A stretch of DNA of 9,163 nucleotides from PNAI01 sp964575715 (GTDB taxonomy: Bacteria; Pseudomonadota; Alphaproteobacteria; Rhizobiales; Xanthobacteraceae), in NCBI GenBank assembly GCA_964575715.1, contig CAZNSG010000208.1, positions 1 to 9,163 of the forward strand, in the 5' to 3' direction. Both the position numbers and the translations under genes were made by a program. The notes under the pieces were generated by a model. The model did not search any database. It worked only from the letters and a program-made list of their open reading frames with translations, and had not been told where the DNA came from. Shown in pieces: positions 1-7,441 of the stretch. Position 1 is the stretch's first letter. Every line of letters begins with the position of its first letter.

Positions 1-127
1 CACTAGCAACTCTATGATTCTAGTGCCGCTTTTCGATTTGAAGTTCCTAGCCGAATTTGCTGCAACTGCTGCAGGAACTTCAAATCGGCGGCACTAGGAT
101 GCGGTGCGCGCTATCGTGAGCGTGACT
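1..127. other. Gene-free left edge, downstream of msrP
   Basis: No coding region is supported here. In the direction of msrP transcription (minus strand) these bases lie after the msrP stop codon. They contain no ATG with a ribosome binding site, so there is no sign of an adjacent msrQ start. Most of the stretch is taken up by the inverted repeat at 20-97. Stop codons and the palindromic structure argue against a partial gene running in from the left. Confidence 0.6.
20..97. repeat. Long inverted repeat (stem of 25 pairs, 4-base bulge)
   Basis: The left arm (20-48) and right arm (73-97) are reverse complements apart from four extra T bases at 30-33. Positions 20-29 pair with 88-97, and 34-48 pair with 73-87. 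The loop (49-72) is 24 bases. The hexamer CACTAG at 1-6 is also the reverse complement of 20-25, so a related unit may continue left of the window. No T-tract follows the stem on either strand, so it is not a classical intrinsic terminator. It may be a dispersed palindromic intergenic repeat, a transcript-stabilising 3' stem for msrP, or a remnant of a small mobile palindrome. The pairing is directly visible; the role is unknown. Confidence 0.85.
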
Positions 128-1102
128 TCACGCCCACAGCCGTTCTTTTTCGAGACCCTTGTAGAGCTCGGCGACGTATTCGCCATAGCCGTTGAACAAC
201 AGCGTGGGCCGGCGCTCGCTGGTGCCGATCAGTTCTTCGATTTCCTGGCTCCAGCGCGGATGCGGCGCCTGCGGGTTGACGTTGGCCCAAAAGCCGTACT
301 CGCTCTTCTGCAGATCTTCCCATAGGCCGACGGGACGCTTGTCGGTGAAGTTGAAGCGCACGATCGATTTGATCGACTTGAAACCGTATTTCCATGGTAC
401 TGCGAGCCGGATCGGCGCGCCGTGCTGCTTGGCGATCGGTTTGCCGTAGGCGCCGGTGGCGAGGAAGGTGAGTTCGTTGGTGGCTTCCGCAAGGGTGAGG
501 CCTTCGACGTAGGGCCACGGATAATACGGCAACGAGCGCTGTCCGGGGGCCATCGCCTTGTCGAGGAACGTCTCCATGCGCACGTATTTCGCCGACGCGA
601 GCGGCTGGGCCAATTCCACCAGTTTTGCGAATGCGAAACCCGACCATGGAATCGCCATGCTCCAGCGCTCGACGCAGCGGTGACGGTAGAGCCGCTCTTC
701 AATGGGCATCTTGCGGATGAGATCGTCGATGCCGAGGACCATCTCCTTTTGCACCATGCCGTCGATTTTTATCGTCCAGGGCCGGACCTTGAGCGACTGC
801 GCCGCCTGCGCAATGTTCTTGCTGGTGCCGTATTCATAGAAATTGTTGTAGCTGCCGTTGACCTTCTCGTCGGTGATGGGACGGTCGAGCACATATTTCG
901 CGTTGCGCTTGGCCGGATAGAGATCGGCGGTGGGATCGGGCAGATCGGTGACGCGCTGGGCCATGGCGAAAGAGGGCATGATCGAAGCCACGCCAAGACC
1001 TGCGGCGGCGCCCGCCATGAAGGCGCGGCGACCGAAGAACAAATGCTCCGGCGTTGCGAGATGTTCGGGCAGCTCCCAGCCCCGGCGGCGGATCACAGGC
1101 AT
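128..1102 (-). CDS. msrP: Protein-methionine-sulfoxide reductase catalytic subunit MsrP (YedY family)
   Basis: The 324-residue protein is a periplasmic molybdopterin enzyme that reduces methionine sulfoxide in oxidised envelope proteins. In known systems it takes electrons from the membrane haem protein MsrQ. A Tat signal is visible: twin arginines R25-R26 in GRRAFM, a hydrophobic stretch, and a likely cleavage site after AMA near residue 48. The mature part has the family motif YNNFYEYGTSK (about 85-95) and the molybdenum-ligand cysteine C143 in RCVERWSMAIPW, matching E. coli YedY. PWKYGFKS lies at about 236-243. Length is normal for the family. The ATG at 1102 is chosen because GGAG sits 7 bases upstream and the resulting N terminus matches family members; a GTG at 1135 would add 11 residues and has less support. 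No msrQ follows within the window. Confidence 0.95.
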   Translation of the reverse strand: MPVIRRRGWELPEHLATPEHLFFGRRAFMAGAAAGLGVASIMPSFAMAQRVTDLPDPTADLYPAKRNAKYVLDRPITDEKVNGSYNNFYEYGTSKNIAQAAQSLKVRPWTIKIDGMVQKEMVLGIDDLIRKMPIEERLYRHRCVERWSMAIPWSGFAFAKLVELAQPLASAKYVRMETFLDKAMAPGQRSLPYYPWPYVEGLTLAEATNELTFLATGAYGKPIAKQHGAPIRLAVPWKYGFKSIKSIVRFNFTDKRPVGLWEDLQKSEYGFWANVNPQAPHPRWSQEIEELIGTSERRPTLLFNGYGEYVAELYKGLEKERLWA

Positions 1103-1109
1103 CGCTTCG

Positions 1110-1113
1110 CTCC
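1110..1113 (-). promoter_or_regulatory. Ribosome binding site of msrP
   Basis: On the minus strand GGAG lies 7 bases before the ATG at 1102. It decides the start in favour of this ATG over the in-frame GTG at 1135, which would place the motif inside the coding region. Confidence 0.7.
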
Positions 1114-1143
1114 AGCGTAAAACCGCAAGAATCACAATAACAT

Positions 1144-1216
1144 GTATGGCGCGGCCGCATCACACTCAAGTCACAGATGCGGCAACCCAATCGTCAATCA
1201 TGGGTTCGCGCCATAC
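1144..1216 (-). other. Structured intergenic element: perfect three-way junction upstream of msrP
   Basis: Three sets of complementary arms nest without an unpaired base between them. 1144-1153 pairs with 1207-1216 (10 pairs), 1154-1161 with 1176-1183 (8 pairs), and 1184-1189 with 1201-1206 (6 pairs). The loops are 1162-1175 and 1190-1200. The element starts 10 bases after the stop of the EF-G-like gene and ends about 41 bases before the msrP ATG. If transcribed on the minus strand it would lie between the two genes, as a 3' end of the first or a 5' leader of the second. No T-tract follows it, so simple termination is not indicated. I recognise no known riboswitch. A dispersed palindromic DNA repeat is an equally likely explanation. 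Confidence 0.6.
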
Positions 1217-1226
1217 CCCTAAAAGG

Positions 1227-3281
1227 TTACGCCGCCGCTGCCGCCTTGCGCGCTGCGACAATTTGCTCGGCGGCTTTGCCGCTAAGCTCCGCCATGTGAT
1301 CGAACTTGTAGGAGAAGCTGCCGACACCGGCGGTGGCCGAGCGAATTTCGATGATGAGGTCGCCGATCTCCGATTCCGGCATCTTGGCGCGCACCATGTC
1401 CCAGCCGTTCCAGCCCTCGCGGGTGTCGAAGCCGAGGATCTGGCCGCGCCGGCCGGAGAGGATCGCGTTGATTTTTGCGGTGGCTTCCGTCGGGCAGACA
1501 ATCTCGACCAGATGGATCGGCTCGAGCAGCACGGGGTTGCATTGCGGCATGCCTTCGACCAGACCGATGCGGGCGGCCAGACGAAACGCCATGTCGGAGG
1601 AATCGACGGTGTGGTAGGAGCCGTCGATGAGCGCCACTGAAACGTCCACCACCTTGAAGCCGAGCGGTCCGTGCTTGAGCGTCTCGATCACGCCTTCCTC
1701 AACCGACGGGATGTAATTGCGCGGCACCACGCCGCCGCTGATTTTATCCTCGAACTTGAAGCCCGAGCCGCGCGGCAGCGGCTTGATGTCAAGCACCACA
1801 TCGCCAAACTGGCCATGACCGCCCGACTGCTTCTTGTGCCGGCCGCGCTGCACGATGCCTTTCTTGATGCTTTCGTTGTAGCCGATTGACGGCCGCCGCG
1901 TGGCGACCGCGACGCCAAAACGATCGGCGAGGCGTTCGGACGCGACGCGCAGGTGCATCTCGCCCTGCCCCCACAGCACGATCTCATGGGTCTCGGGATT
2001 GTGCACCAGCGTGATCGAAGGATCTTCGTCGATGAGCTTATGCAACGCCTGGCCAAGCTTGACGTCGTCCTTGCGGTCCTTGGCGGAGATTGCAAGCGCA
2101 AGCACCGGCGGGTGAGGTTTGAGCGTAATGAGCGGCTGGTGCGCCTGCTTGCCGGTCGAGAGCGTGTCGCCGGTCTTGGCGTAGTCGAGCTTGGCGAGCG
2201 CCACGGTCTCGCCGACGGGCGCCGCGGCGCGCTTTTCGGTGTGCTGGCCCGCAAGCTTGAAGGTGCCGGCGACGCGCCCGACCTCGCGTTCCAGCGACGA
2301 CAAGGTCGTGCTGTCGCCGATCTGACCGGCCAATACGCGGGCCACCGACATCTTGCCGCCATGCGCCGTGTTAAAGGTTTTGAGCACATAGGCGACCGAC
2401 TCGCTACCGCCGTTGACACCGAGGCGCTTGATGGTCGCTTCCACGTTCGGCGCTTCGTGGCGCAGCGCCTTCATCAGCCGCAGCACGCCATTGGTGCGCG
2501 TGGCTGAACCGAGCAACACCGGGCACACCAGCCCCTCGCGCAATTCGCGGGCGAGATCGTCAAACACCTTGTCGCGCGGCGGCGGGATGTCTTCAAGCAA
2601 TTGCTCCATCAGCTCGTCGTCGTGATCGGCGAGTGTCTCCAGCATGGAGAAACGCGCGGTCTTCTCAAGGTCGAGGCTGTCGCCTTCGAGCGGAACGATC
2701 TCGGACGGCGCATGCTCCTTGTAGACAAAAGCGCGCTCGAGCGCGAGATCGACGAAACCGGTGATGATCTCGCCCTTGAAGGTCGGAATCTGGCGCAGCA
2801 GCAGTTTGACGCGCGAGGCCGGCTGGAGGAGCGCGAGCGCGTCGTGCACGCCGCTGGAGCCCTTGTCGATCTTGTTGAGAAACAGGAAGCGCGGAATCTT
2901 CTGATCTTCAAGCTCGCGCAGGATGATTTGCAATTGCGGAATTTTCTTGTCGTCCATTTCGCAAATCACGACCGCGGCATCGACCGCCGGGAGCGCTGCG
3001 CGCATGTCGTGGATGAATTCGACCGAACCGGGGCAATCGACAAAGGTATAGCTGTCGCCCATGAAACTGGTGGTGGCGACGGAAAGCTCGACGCTCATCT
3101 TGTGATGGCGCGCCTCCTTGCTGGAATCGCCCACGGTGGTGCCGGCGTCGACCGTGCCTTGACGCTGAATCGCGCCGGTGCGCGCCAGGATCGCTTCAAG
3201 CAGCGTGGTCTTGCCGCTCTGGAACGGGCCTACCAGTGCAATGCACCGGGGGCCCGCTGGCCGTGTGCCGTTCTGTGCCAT
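1227..3281 (-). CDS. Elongation factor G-like translational GTPase (diverged EF-G paralogue)
   Basis: The 684-residue protein has EF-G domain order. In the GTPase domain the P-loop GPFQSGKT is at 18-25, DCPGS at 82-86, NKID at 136-139 and GSA at 258-260. A domain II barrel (about 293-390), domain III with GQGEMHLR (438-445), domain IV with SGGHGQFG (486-493) and DGSYH (553-557), and domain V to the end follow. EF-G binds the ribosome and drives translocation. Two changes set this protein apart: the DTPGH catalytic histidine position is serine (S86), and the switch I RGIT region reads HKMS. It is slightly shorter than canonical FusA (about 700), and no rpsL, rpsG or tuf genes adjoin it, so it is probably an accessory paralogue of unknown exact role. 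The ATG at 3281 has a strong GGGAGG 9 bases upstream; an ATG at 3317 is less likely. Confidence 0.9.
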   Translation of the reverse strand: MAQNGTRPAGPRCIALVGPFQSGKTTLLEAILARTGAIQRQGTVDAGTTVGDSSKEARHHKMSVELSVATTSFMGDSYTFVDCPGSVEFIHDMRAALPAVDAAVVICEMDDKKIPQLQIILRELEDQKIPRFLFLNKIDKGSSGVHDALALLQPASRVKLLLRQIPTFKGEIITGFVDLALERAFVYKEHAPSEIVPLEGDSLDLEKTARFSMLETLADHDDELMEQLLEDIPPPRDKVFDDLARELREGLVCPVLLGSATRTNGVLRLMKALRHEAPNVEATIKRLGVNGGSESVAYVLKTFNTAHGGKMSVARVLAGQIGDSTTLSSLEREVGRVAGTFKLAGQHTEKRAAAPVGETVALAKLDYAKTGDTLSTGKQAHQPLITLKPHPPVLALAISAKDRKDDVKLGQALHKLIDEDPSITLVHNPETHEIVLWGQGEMHLRVASERLADRFGVAVATRRPSIGYNESIKKGIVQRGRHKKQSGGHGQFGDVVLDIKPLPRGSGFKFEDKISGGVVPRNYIPSVEEGVIETLKHGPLGFKVVDVSVALIDGSYHTVDSSDMAFRLAARIGLVEGMPQCNPVLLEPIHLVEIVCPTEATAKINAILSGRRGQILGFDTREGWNGWDMVRAKMPESEIGDLIIEIRSATAGVGSFSYKFDHMAELSGKAAEQIVAARKAAAAA

Positions 3282-3290
3282 GACTTGCTG

Positions 3291-3296
3291 CCTCCC
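3291..3296 (-). promoter_or_regulatory. Ribosome binding site of the EF-G-like gene
   Basis: On the minus strand GGGAGG lies 9 bases before the ATG at 3281. This near-ideal Shine-Dalgarno sequence fixes the start there rather than at the upstream in-frame ATG (3317). Confidence 0.75.
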
Positions 3297-3372
3297 GCAT
3301 CGTAAGCGCCCGGTCATATTCGGGGCCTTGCTACTATCGTTTCAGGCCGGAGGGGGGATTGGCAAGAGGCGG

Positions 3373-3389
3373 GCGCCGCCTCGCGGCGC
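3373..3389. other. GC-rich 7-pair hairpin in the divergent region
   Basis: GCGCCGC at 3373-3379 and GCGGCGC at 3383-3389 are perfect reverse complements with a three-base CTC loop. No T-tract follows on either strand, so it is not a standard terminator. It could be a leader stem of either gene or simply a product of high GC content. Confidence 0.4.
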
Positions 3390-3503
3390 ACCGGCGTAAG
3401 GACTTTGTTCATTGCGATTATTGGTCGCCGAGTTGAAAGGCCGCCCGTAGGCTCGACCGGTAAGCTCGGATTAAGGGCAAGGAAATAACAAGATCGCACC
3501 GGC

Positions 3504-3508
3504 AGGAG
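3504..3508 (+). promoter_or_regulatory. Ribosome binding site supporting the GTG start at 3517
   Basis: AGGAG ends 8 bases before GTG 3517 but 17 bases before the next in-frame start, ATG 3526. The spacing favours the GTG. Confidence 0.6.
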
Positions 3509-3516
3509 CGATCCCC

Positions 3517-5790
3517 GTGCCCTCAATGGAAAACGCGACCCCGATCCTGACCGTACCGAGCGGCACCGCGGCGCGGCCGTTCACGCTCGCGCTATTCGCG
3601 ACGACGCTGTTTCTCTCGGCGCTGCTGATCTTCGCCATCCAGCCGATGTTCACCAAAATGGTGCTGCCCAAGCTCGGCGGCGCGCCGTCGGTGTGGTCGG
3701 TCGCCATGGTGGTGTTCCAGGCGGCACTGTTCATCGGCTACGGCTACGCGCATCTTCTCGTGCGTGCGCTCAAGCCGGTGCGTGCGGCGTTCGTGCATTT
3801 CGCGTTTCTCGCGATCGTGGCGTGGACGTTGCCATTCGGCATCGCCAACGGATTCGGCGCGCCGCCGGAGCATGGCGTGACGCTGTGGCTGGTCGGCTTG
3901 TTTTTTGCGTCGATCGGGTTGCCGTTCTTCGCGCTCGCCGCCAGCGCGCCGCTGCTGCAAAGCTGGTTTGCCGCCACCGGACATAAGCAGGCGGTTAATC
4001 CTTACGTGCTCTATGCCGCTTCCAATCTCGGCTCCTTTGCGGCGCTGCTCGCCTATCCGTTCGTGATCGAGCCGTTATTCCCGCTGCAGACTCAGATCTC
4101 GATGTGGTCGGCCGGCTTTTTCTCGCTTGCGGTGCTGATCGCGGTTGCCGCCTTCCAGACGGCCGGCCGGACTCGCGACGAACCACAGCACGAAGATGAG
4201 ACGGAGGCGCGACCATCAGCCATGCAACGCCTGTCGTGGACCGTGCTCGCCGCGGTACCGTCGGCGCTCGTCATCGCGGTTACGGCCTACATCAGCACCG
4301 ATCTGGCGGCCGCACCCTTCCTGTGGGTACTGCCGCTCGCGCTCTATCTGCTCACTTTCGTCGCGGTGTTCCGCGAGCGGCCGTGGGTCGAGCATACGAT
4401 CATGCAGCGTCTCCTTCCCTATTGCGCGGCGCCGCTCGCAATCAGCGCAATAAACGTCGACAAGGTTTTCTGGTTCGTCGTCATCGTGCTCAATCTCTTG
4501 GTGTTCGTAATGATTGCGCTTGGTTGCCACGGCGAGGCCTACCGTACTCGCCCGCACCGTGGACGCCTGACCGAGTTTTATCTGTGGATCTCATTCGGTG
4601 GCGTGCTGGGTGGCATGTTCGCCGGCGTGATCGCGCCGAACGTGTTCAACAATACCTACGAGTATTCGATCCTGCTCGCGGCGGCGATGCTGGTGCTACC
4701 GGGAATGTTTGAGGGCGGTTGGCAGCGATTTCTGCGCGATGCCGGACCGGGACTCATTGCTGTCGCAATCCTCATGGTGGCTGATGTGGCATTCGACCTC
4801 CAGCAGCTGCTTGTCACGGCAATTTCGGCACCGGTGTTCTCCGGATTTCTTGTCGCCCTCGCGGCATTGATGCTGTTCAACGCCCGCAGGTTGGCGCGCT
4901 TTTTCGGCTTGATCGTTCTCGCCTTAATGTTGACCCGGTTGTGGACGCCGGGTGTGACGCCAATTCACACGACGCGCAGCTTCTTCGGCGTGCATCAGGT
5001 GGTCGAAACCGCCGACCGCAACCATTATCTCCTGTTCCACGGAACGACGATTCATGGTGCCGAGCGCGTGCGCGACGAGGACGGTCAGGCTGTGGTCGGA
5101 CGACCCGAGCCGCTGACCTACTATTATTTCGGCGGGCCACTATCGGATGCGGTCGAGGCGACGCGCGGAGCGCGCGGTACGCTCGGTCATGTCGCCATCG
5201 TCGGTCTTGGCACCGGCAGTCTTGCCTGCCACCGCCGTGACGGCGAACAATGGACGTTCTTCGAAATTGATCCGGAAGTGGCGCGGATCGCACGGGATCC
5301 CAAGCTGTTCCGTTTTCTCTCGGTCTGCGCACCGTCAGCGCCGATCGTGCTCGGCGACGCGCGGTTGACGCTGGCGGCGAGGCCGGAGCGCTACGATCTC
5401 ATTGTGCTAGATGCCTTCTCTTCCGATGCCATTCCGGTCCATCTGCTCACGCGTGAGGCTTTCGCCGGCTATTTGTCCCGCCTCGCACCGCACGGTGTGA
5501 TCGCCGCGCATGTCACGAACCGCCACATGGAGCTTGCCAGCGTGGTCGCAGCGGTCGGCGCGGCGGAGGGACTTGTTGCTTTTGTCAGGCCGGACCGGTC
5601 ACGCAACAATCTCCTCAACGATTTCCGCGCCAATTCGACAGTCGTGGCGCTGGCGAGAGAGAATGCCGATCTCGATGACTTGCCGTTACGCGAGGGCTGG
5701 CAACGGCTGGTAAATTCGAGCGTCACGGCATGGACCGACGATTACTCCAATGTTCTTGCTGCCATCATTCGCCTGAAGTTTGGCAGGTGA
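3517..5790 (+). CDS. Multi-span membrane protein fused to a spermidine-synthase-like domain
   Basis: The 757-residue protein has two parts. Residues about 22-475 are strongly hydrophobic with roughly 12 to 14 membrane segments, interrupted by a charged loop at about 216-238. Residues about 485-757 form a SpeE-like Rossmann fold. There the nucleotide-binding glycines are G563, G565 and G567 in VGLGTGS, followed by the acidic FEIDP (E583, D585), GDAR (613-616) and DAFSSDAIP (D632, D637), where aminopropyltransferases carry their catalytic aspartate. Such proteins are usually annotated as fused MFS/spermidine synthase. Classical SpeE transfers an aminopropyl group from decarboxylated S-adenosylmethionine to putrescine in the cytosol; whether this membrane form does so is unproven. 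No speD or other polyamine gene is in the window. The GTG start rests on AGGAG spacing; ATG 3526 is the alternative. Its stop directly abuts that of the convergent gene. Confidence 0.88.
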   Translation: MPSMENATPILTVPSGTAARPFTLALFATTLFLSALLIFAIQPMFTKMVLPKLGGAPSVWSVAMVVFQAALFIGYGYAHLLVRALKPVRAAFVHFAFLAIVAWTLPFGIANGFGAPPEHGVTLWLVGLFFASIGLPFFALAASAPLLQSWFAATGHKQAVNPYVLYAASNLGSFAALLAYPFVIEPLFPLQTQISMWSAGFFSLAVLIAVAAFQTAGRTRDEPQHEDETEARPSAMQRLSWTVLAAVPSALVIAVTAYISTDLAAAPFLWVLPLALYLLTFVAVFRERPWVEHTIMQRLLPYCAAPLAISAINVDKVFWFVVIVLNLLVFVMIALGCHGEAYRTRPHRGRLTEFYLWISFGGVLGGMFAGVIAPNVFNNTYEYSILLAAAMLVLPGMFEGGWQRFLRDAGPGLIAVAILMVADVAFDLQQLLVTAISAPVFSGFLVALAALMLFNARRLARFFGLIVLALMLTRLWTPGVTPIHTTRSFFGVHQVVETADRNHYLLFHGTTIHGAERVRDEDGQAVVGRPEPLTYYYFGGPLSDAVEATRGARGTLGHVAIVGLGTGSLACHRRDGEQWTFFEIDPEVARIARDPKLFRFLSVCAPSAPIVLGDARLTLAARPERYDLIVLDAFSSDAIPVHLLTREAFAGYLSRLAPHGVIAAHVTNRHMELASVVAAVGAAEGLVAFVRPDRSRNNLLNDFRANSTVVALARENADLDDLPLREGWQRLVNSSVTAWTDDYSNVLAAIIRLKFGR

Positions 5791-7434
5791 TTACGCCCGA
5801 CTGAATATTCCCGCGAACCACCCGCGCAGATCACGGATTACGGCGCGCGCCGCGTTGTGCCCTGGCGCACCGGTGACGCCGCCGCCGGGATGCGCGCCCG
5901 AGCCGCAGAGATAAAGGCCGGGCAGCGGCATGCGGTAGTCCGCATGGCCGAGGATCGGGCGCGCCGAGAACAGCTGATCGAGCGTCAGCGTACCGTGAAA
6001 GATGTCGCCGTTGGGCAGGCCAAACACGCGCTCGAGATCGAGCGGCGAAAACACCTGGCGCCCGACGACGCTGGCGCGAAATCCCGGCGCAAATTTTTCC
6101 ACGGTATCGATCATCAAATCGGCGACCTGCTCGCGATGGGCATCCCAGGACGAACCGTCGGGCAGCTTGGGCGCAGCATGCTGGCAAAACAGGCTGGCAA
6201 CATGGGCGCCCTTTGGCGCCAGGCTGTCGTCGAGCGTCGAGGGAATCAGTATCTCGATGACCGGAGCCTTGCTCCAGCCGTCGATGCAGGCATCGTGAAA
6301 GGCGCGGTCCATGTAGCGCAGACTTGACCCGAGAATGATTCCGGAGGTGTGATGATCGCCGATCTCGCGATTTGGCAGCAGGGAAGAATTTGGCAGCGCG
6401 GAAAAATTCGGCAGCGCCGATAGCGCGACATTCATGCGGAAGGTGCCGGAGCCGCTCTTCCAACGGCGCATGCGGTCGGCGACCCAGGCGGGCAAGGCGT
6501 CGCGGGGCACGAGACTTTCGAACAGAAACTTGGGATTGACGTTTGCGATCACGGCGCGCGCACGCACAACTGAGCCGTCGCCAAGCACGACGCCGCAGGC
6601 GCGGCCGCGCTCGACGACGATCTCGCGCACCGCGGCGCGGGTGTCGATGCGCACGCCATGCGAAGCCGCCGCCTGCGCCATCGCCGCGCTGATCGCACCC
6701 ATGCCGCCGATGGCGTGGCCCCAAACGCCGGGTTTGCCGTTAACCTCGCCGAAGACATGGTGCAGCAGGACATAGGCGGTGCCAGGCGTATAGGGAGAAG
6801 CGAAAGTGCCGACGATCGAATCAAACGCAAACAGCGCCTTGACCGGATCGGAGACGAACCAGGAATCGAGATAGTCGCCGGCCGATTTGGTGAACAGGTC
6901 GAGCAGAGCGCGGCGGGTCTGCGCGTCGAGCCGCCGCAGCCGGTTACCCAGCATCACGAGCTTGAACAGCTCGGCCAGCGTCCGCCGCGCGGCGCCATCG
7001 ACCATGTTGGGCGGCGACTCAAGTACCAGATCGCGCAATAGCGCGGCGATGCGCTGGGTTTCGGCAACATAGTCGGAGTAGCGCGCCGCATCGGCGGTAC
7101 TGAACTTGGCGATCTCTTGTGGCGTGCGCCCCTCACCGGTGAGCAAATAGCGGCCGTCTTCGGTGGGGAGAAAATTCTGCGCGCGGCGCTCGACGATTTT
7201 CAATCCGTGATGGTGCAAGCCGAGATCGCGAATGACCTTGGGCTGCAGCAAGCTCACGGCATAAGCGGCGACCGAATTGCGGAAACCAGGATGGAATTCC
7301 TGCGTAATCGCCGCCCCGCCGACGACGTCGCGCCGCTCCAGCACGCGCACCGAAAGCCCCGCCATGCCAAGATAGGCGGCGCAGGTAAGACCATTATGGC
7401 CGGCACCGATCACAACCGCGTCGAGGAGCGCCAT
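5791..7434 (-). CDS. FAD-dependent oxidoreductase of the PYROXD2 / phytoene-desaturase-like family (COG1233)
   Basis: The 547-residue protein begins with a dinucleotide-binding fold: GAGHNG at 10-15, the ribose-binding E33 after the second strand, and DVVGGAA at 36-42. It ends with the family FAD motif GSGAHPGGGVTGAPG (511-525). This is the layout of COG1233 enzymes such as phytoene desaturases and mitochondrial PYROXD2. No carotenoid genes are nearby, so carotenoid desaturation is not implied, and the substrate is unknown. No signal peptide is seen, so it is probably cytosolic or peripheral. It starts 7 bases after the glcD stop with only a weak ribosome binding site, which suggests co-transcription and translational coupling. 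A triplicated six-residue unit sits at residues 338-355. Start ATG 7434 places the FAD motif at the usual distance from the N terminus. Confidence 0.88.
   Translation of the reverse strand: MALLDAVVIGAGHNGLTCAAYLGMAGLSVRVLERRDVVGGAAITQEFHPGFRNSVAAYAVSLLQPKVIRDLGLHHHGLKIVERRAQNFLPTEDGRYLLTGEGRTPQEIAKFSTADAARYSDYVAETQRIAALLRDLVLESPPNMVDGAARRTLAELFKLVMLGNRLRRLDAQTRRALLDLFTKSAGDYLDSWFVSDPVKALFAFDSIVGTFASPYTPGTAYVLLHHVFGEVNGKPGVWGHAIGGMGAISAAMAQAAASHGVRIDTRAAVREIVVERGRACGVVLGDGSVVRARAVIANVNPKFLFESLVPRDALPAWVADRMRRWKSGSGTFRMNVALSALPNFSALPNSSLLPNREIGDHHTSGIILGSSLRYMDRAFHDACIDGWSKAPVIEILIPSTLDDSLAPKGAHVASLFCQHAAPKLPDGSSWDAHREQVADLMIDTVEKFAPGFRASVVGRQVFSPLDLERVFGLPNGDIFHGTLTLDQLFSARPILGHADYRMPLPGLYLCGSGAHPGGGVTGAPGHNAARAVIRDLRGWFAGIFSRA
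6370..6423 (-). repeat. In-frame 18-base tandem repeat, three copies
   Basis: Three consecutive 18-base units lie at 6370-6387, 6388-6405 and 6406-6423. On the plus strand each begins ATTTGGCAGC or ATTCGGCAGC. On the coding strand they encode LSALPN, FSALPN and SSLLPN (residues 338-355 of the FAD oxidoreductase). Because the unit is a multiple of three, copy-number change would keep the reading frame. Confidence 0.85.
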
Positions 7435-7441
7435 TCGCTAC

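Larger units (their letters stand above)
3282..3516. other. Divergent intergenic region between the EF-G-like gene and the SpeE-fusion gene
   Basis: These 235 bases must hold the promoters of both flanking genes, which point away from each other. I could not find a convincing -35/-10 pair on either strand. Visible items are the two ribosome binding sites near its ends and a small GC-rich hairpin at 3373-3389. There is no coding potential that I can support. Confidence 0.55.

Noticed and set aside
20..97. Intrinsic terminator of msrP
   Set aside because: There is no T-tract after the stem on either strand, and the 24-base loop is too large for a classical terminator.
422..1120. 232-codon open frame on the plus strand, opposite msrP
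   Set aside because: It is a shadow of msrP in high-GC sequence, with no family resemblance and no supported start.
1103..1135. GTG start for msrP at 1135
   Set aside because: The ATG at 1102 has a well-placed GGAG and gives the usual family N terminus.
2601..3305. 234-codon open frame on the plus strand, opposite the EF-G-like gene
   Set aside because: It mirrors the GTPase domain coding sequence and has no recognisable motifs.
6370..6423. CRISPR-like array
   Set aside because: The units are contiguous, have no spacers and lie in frame inside a coding gene.
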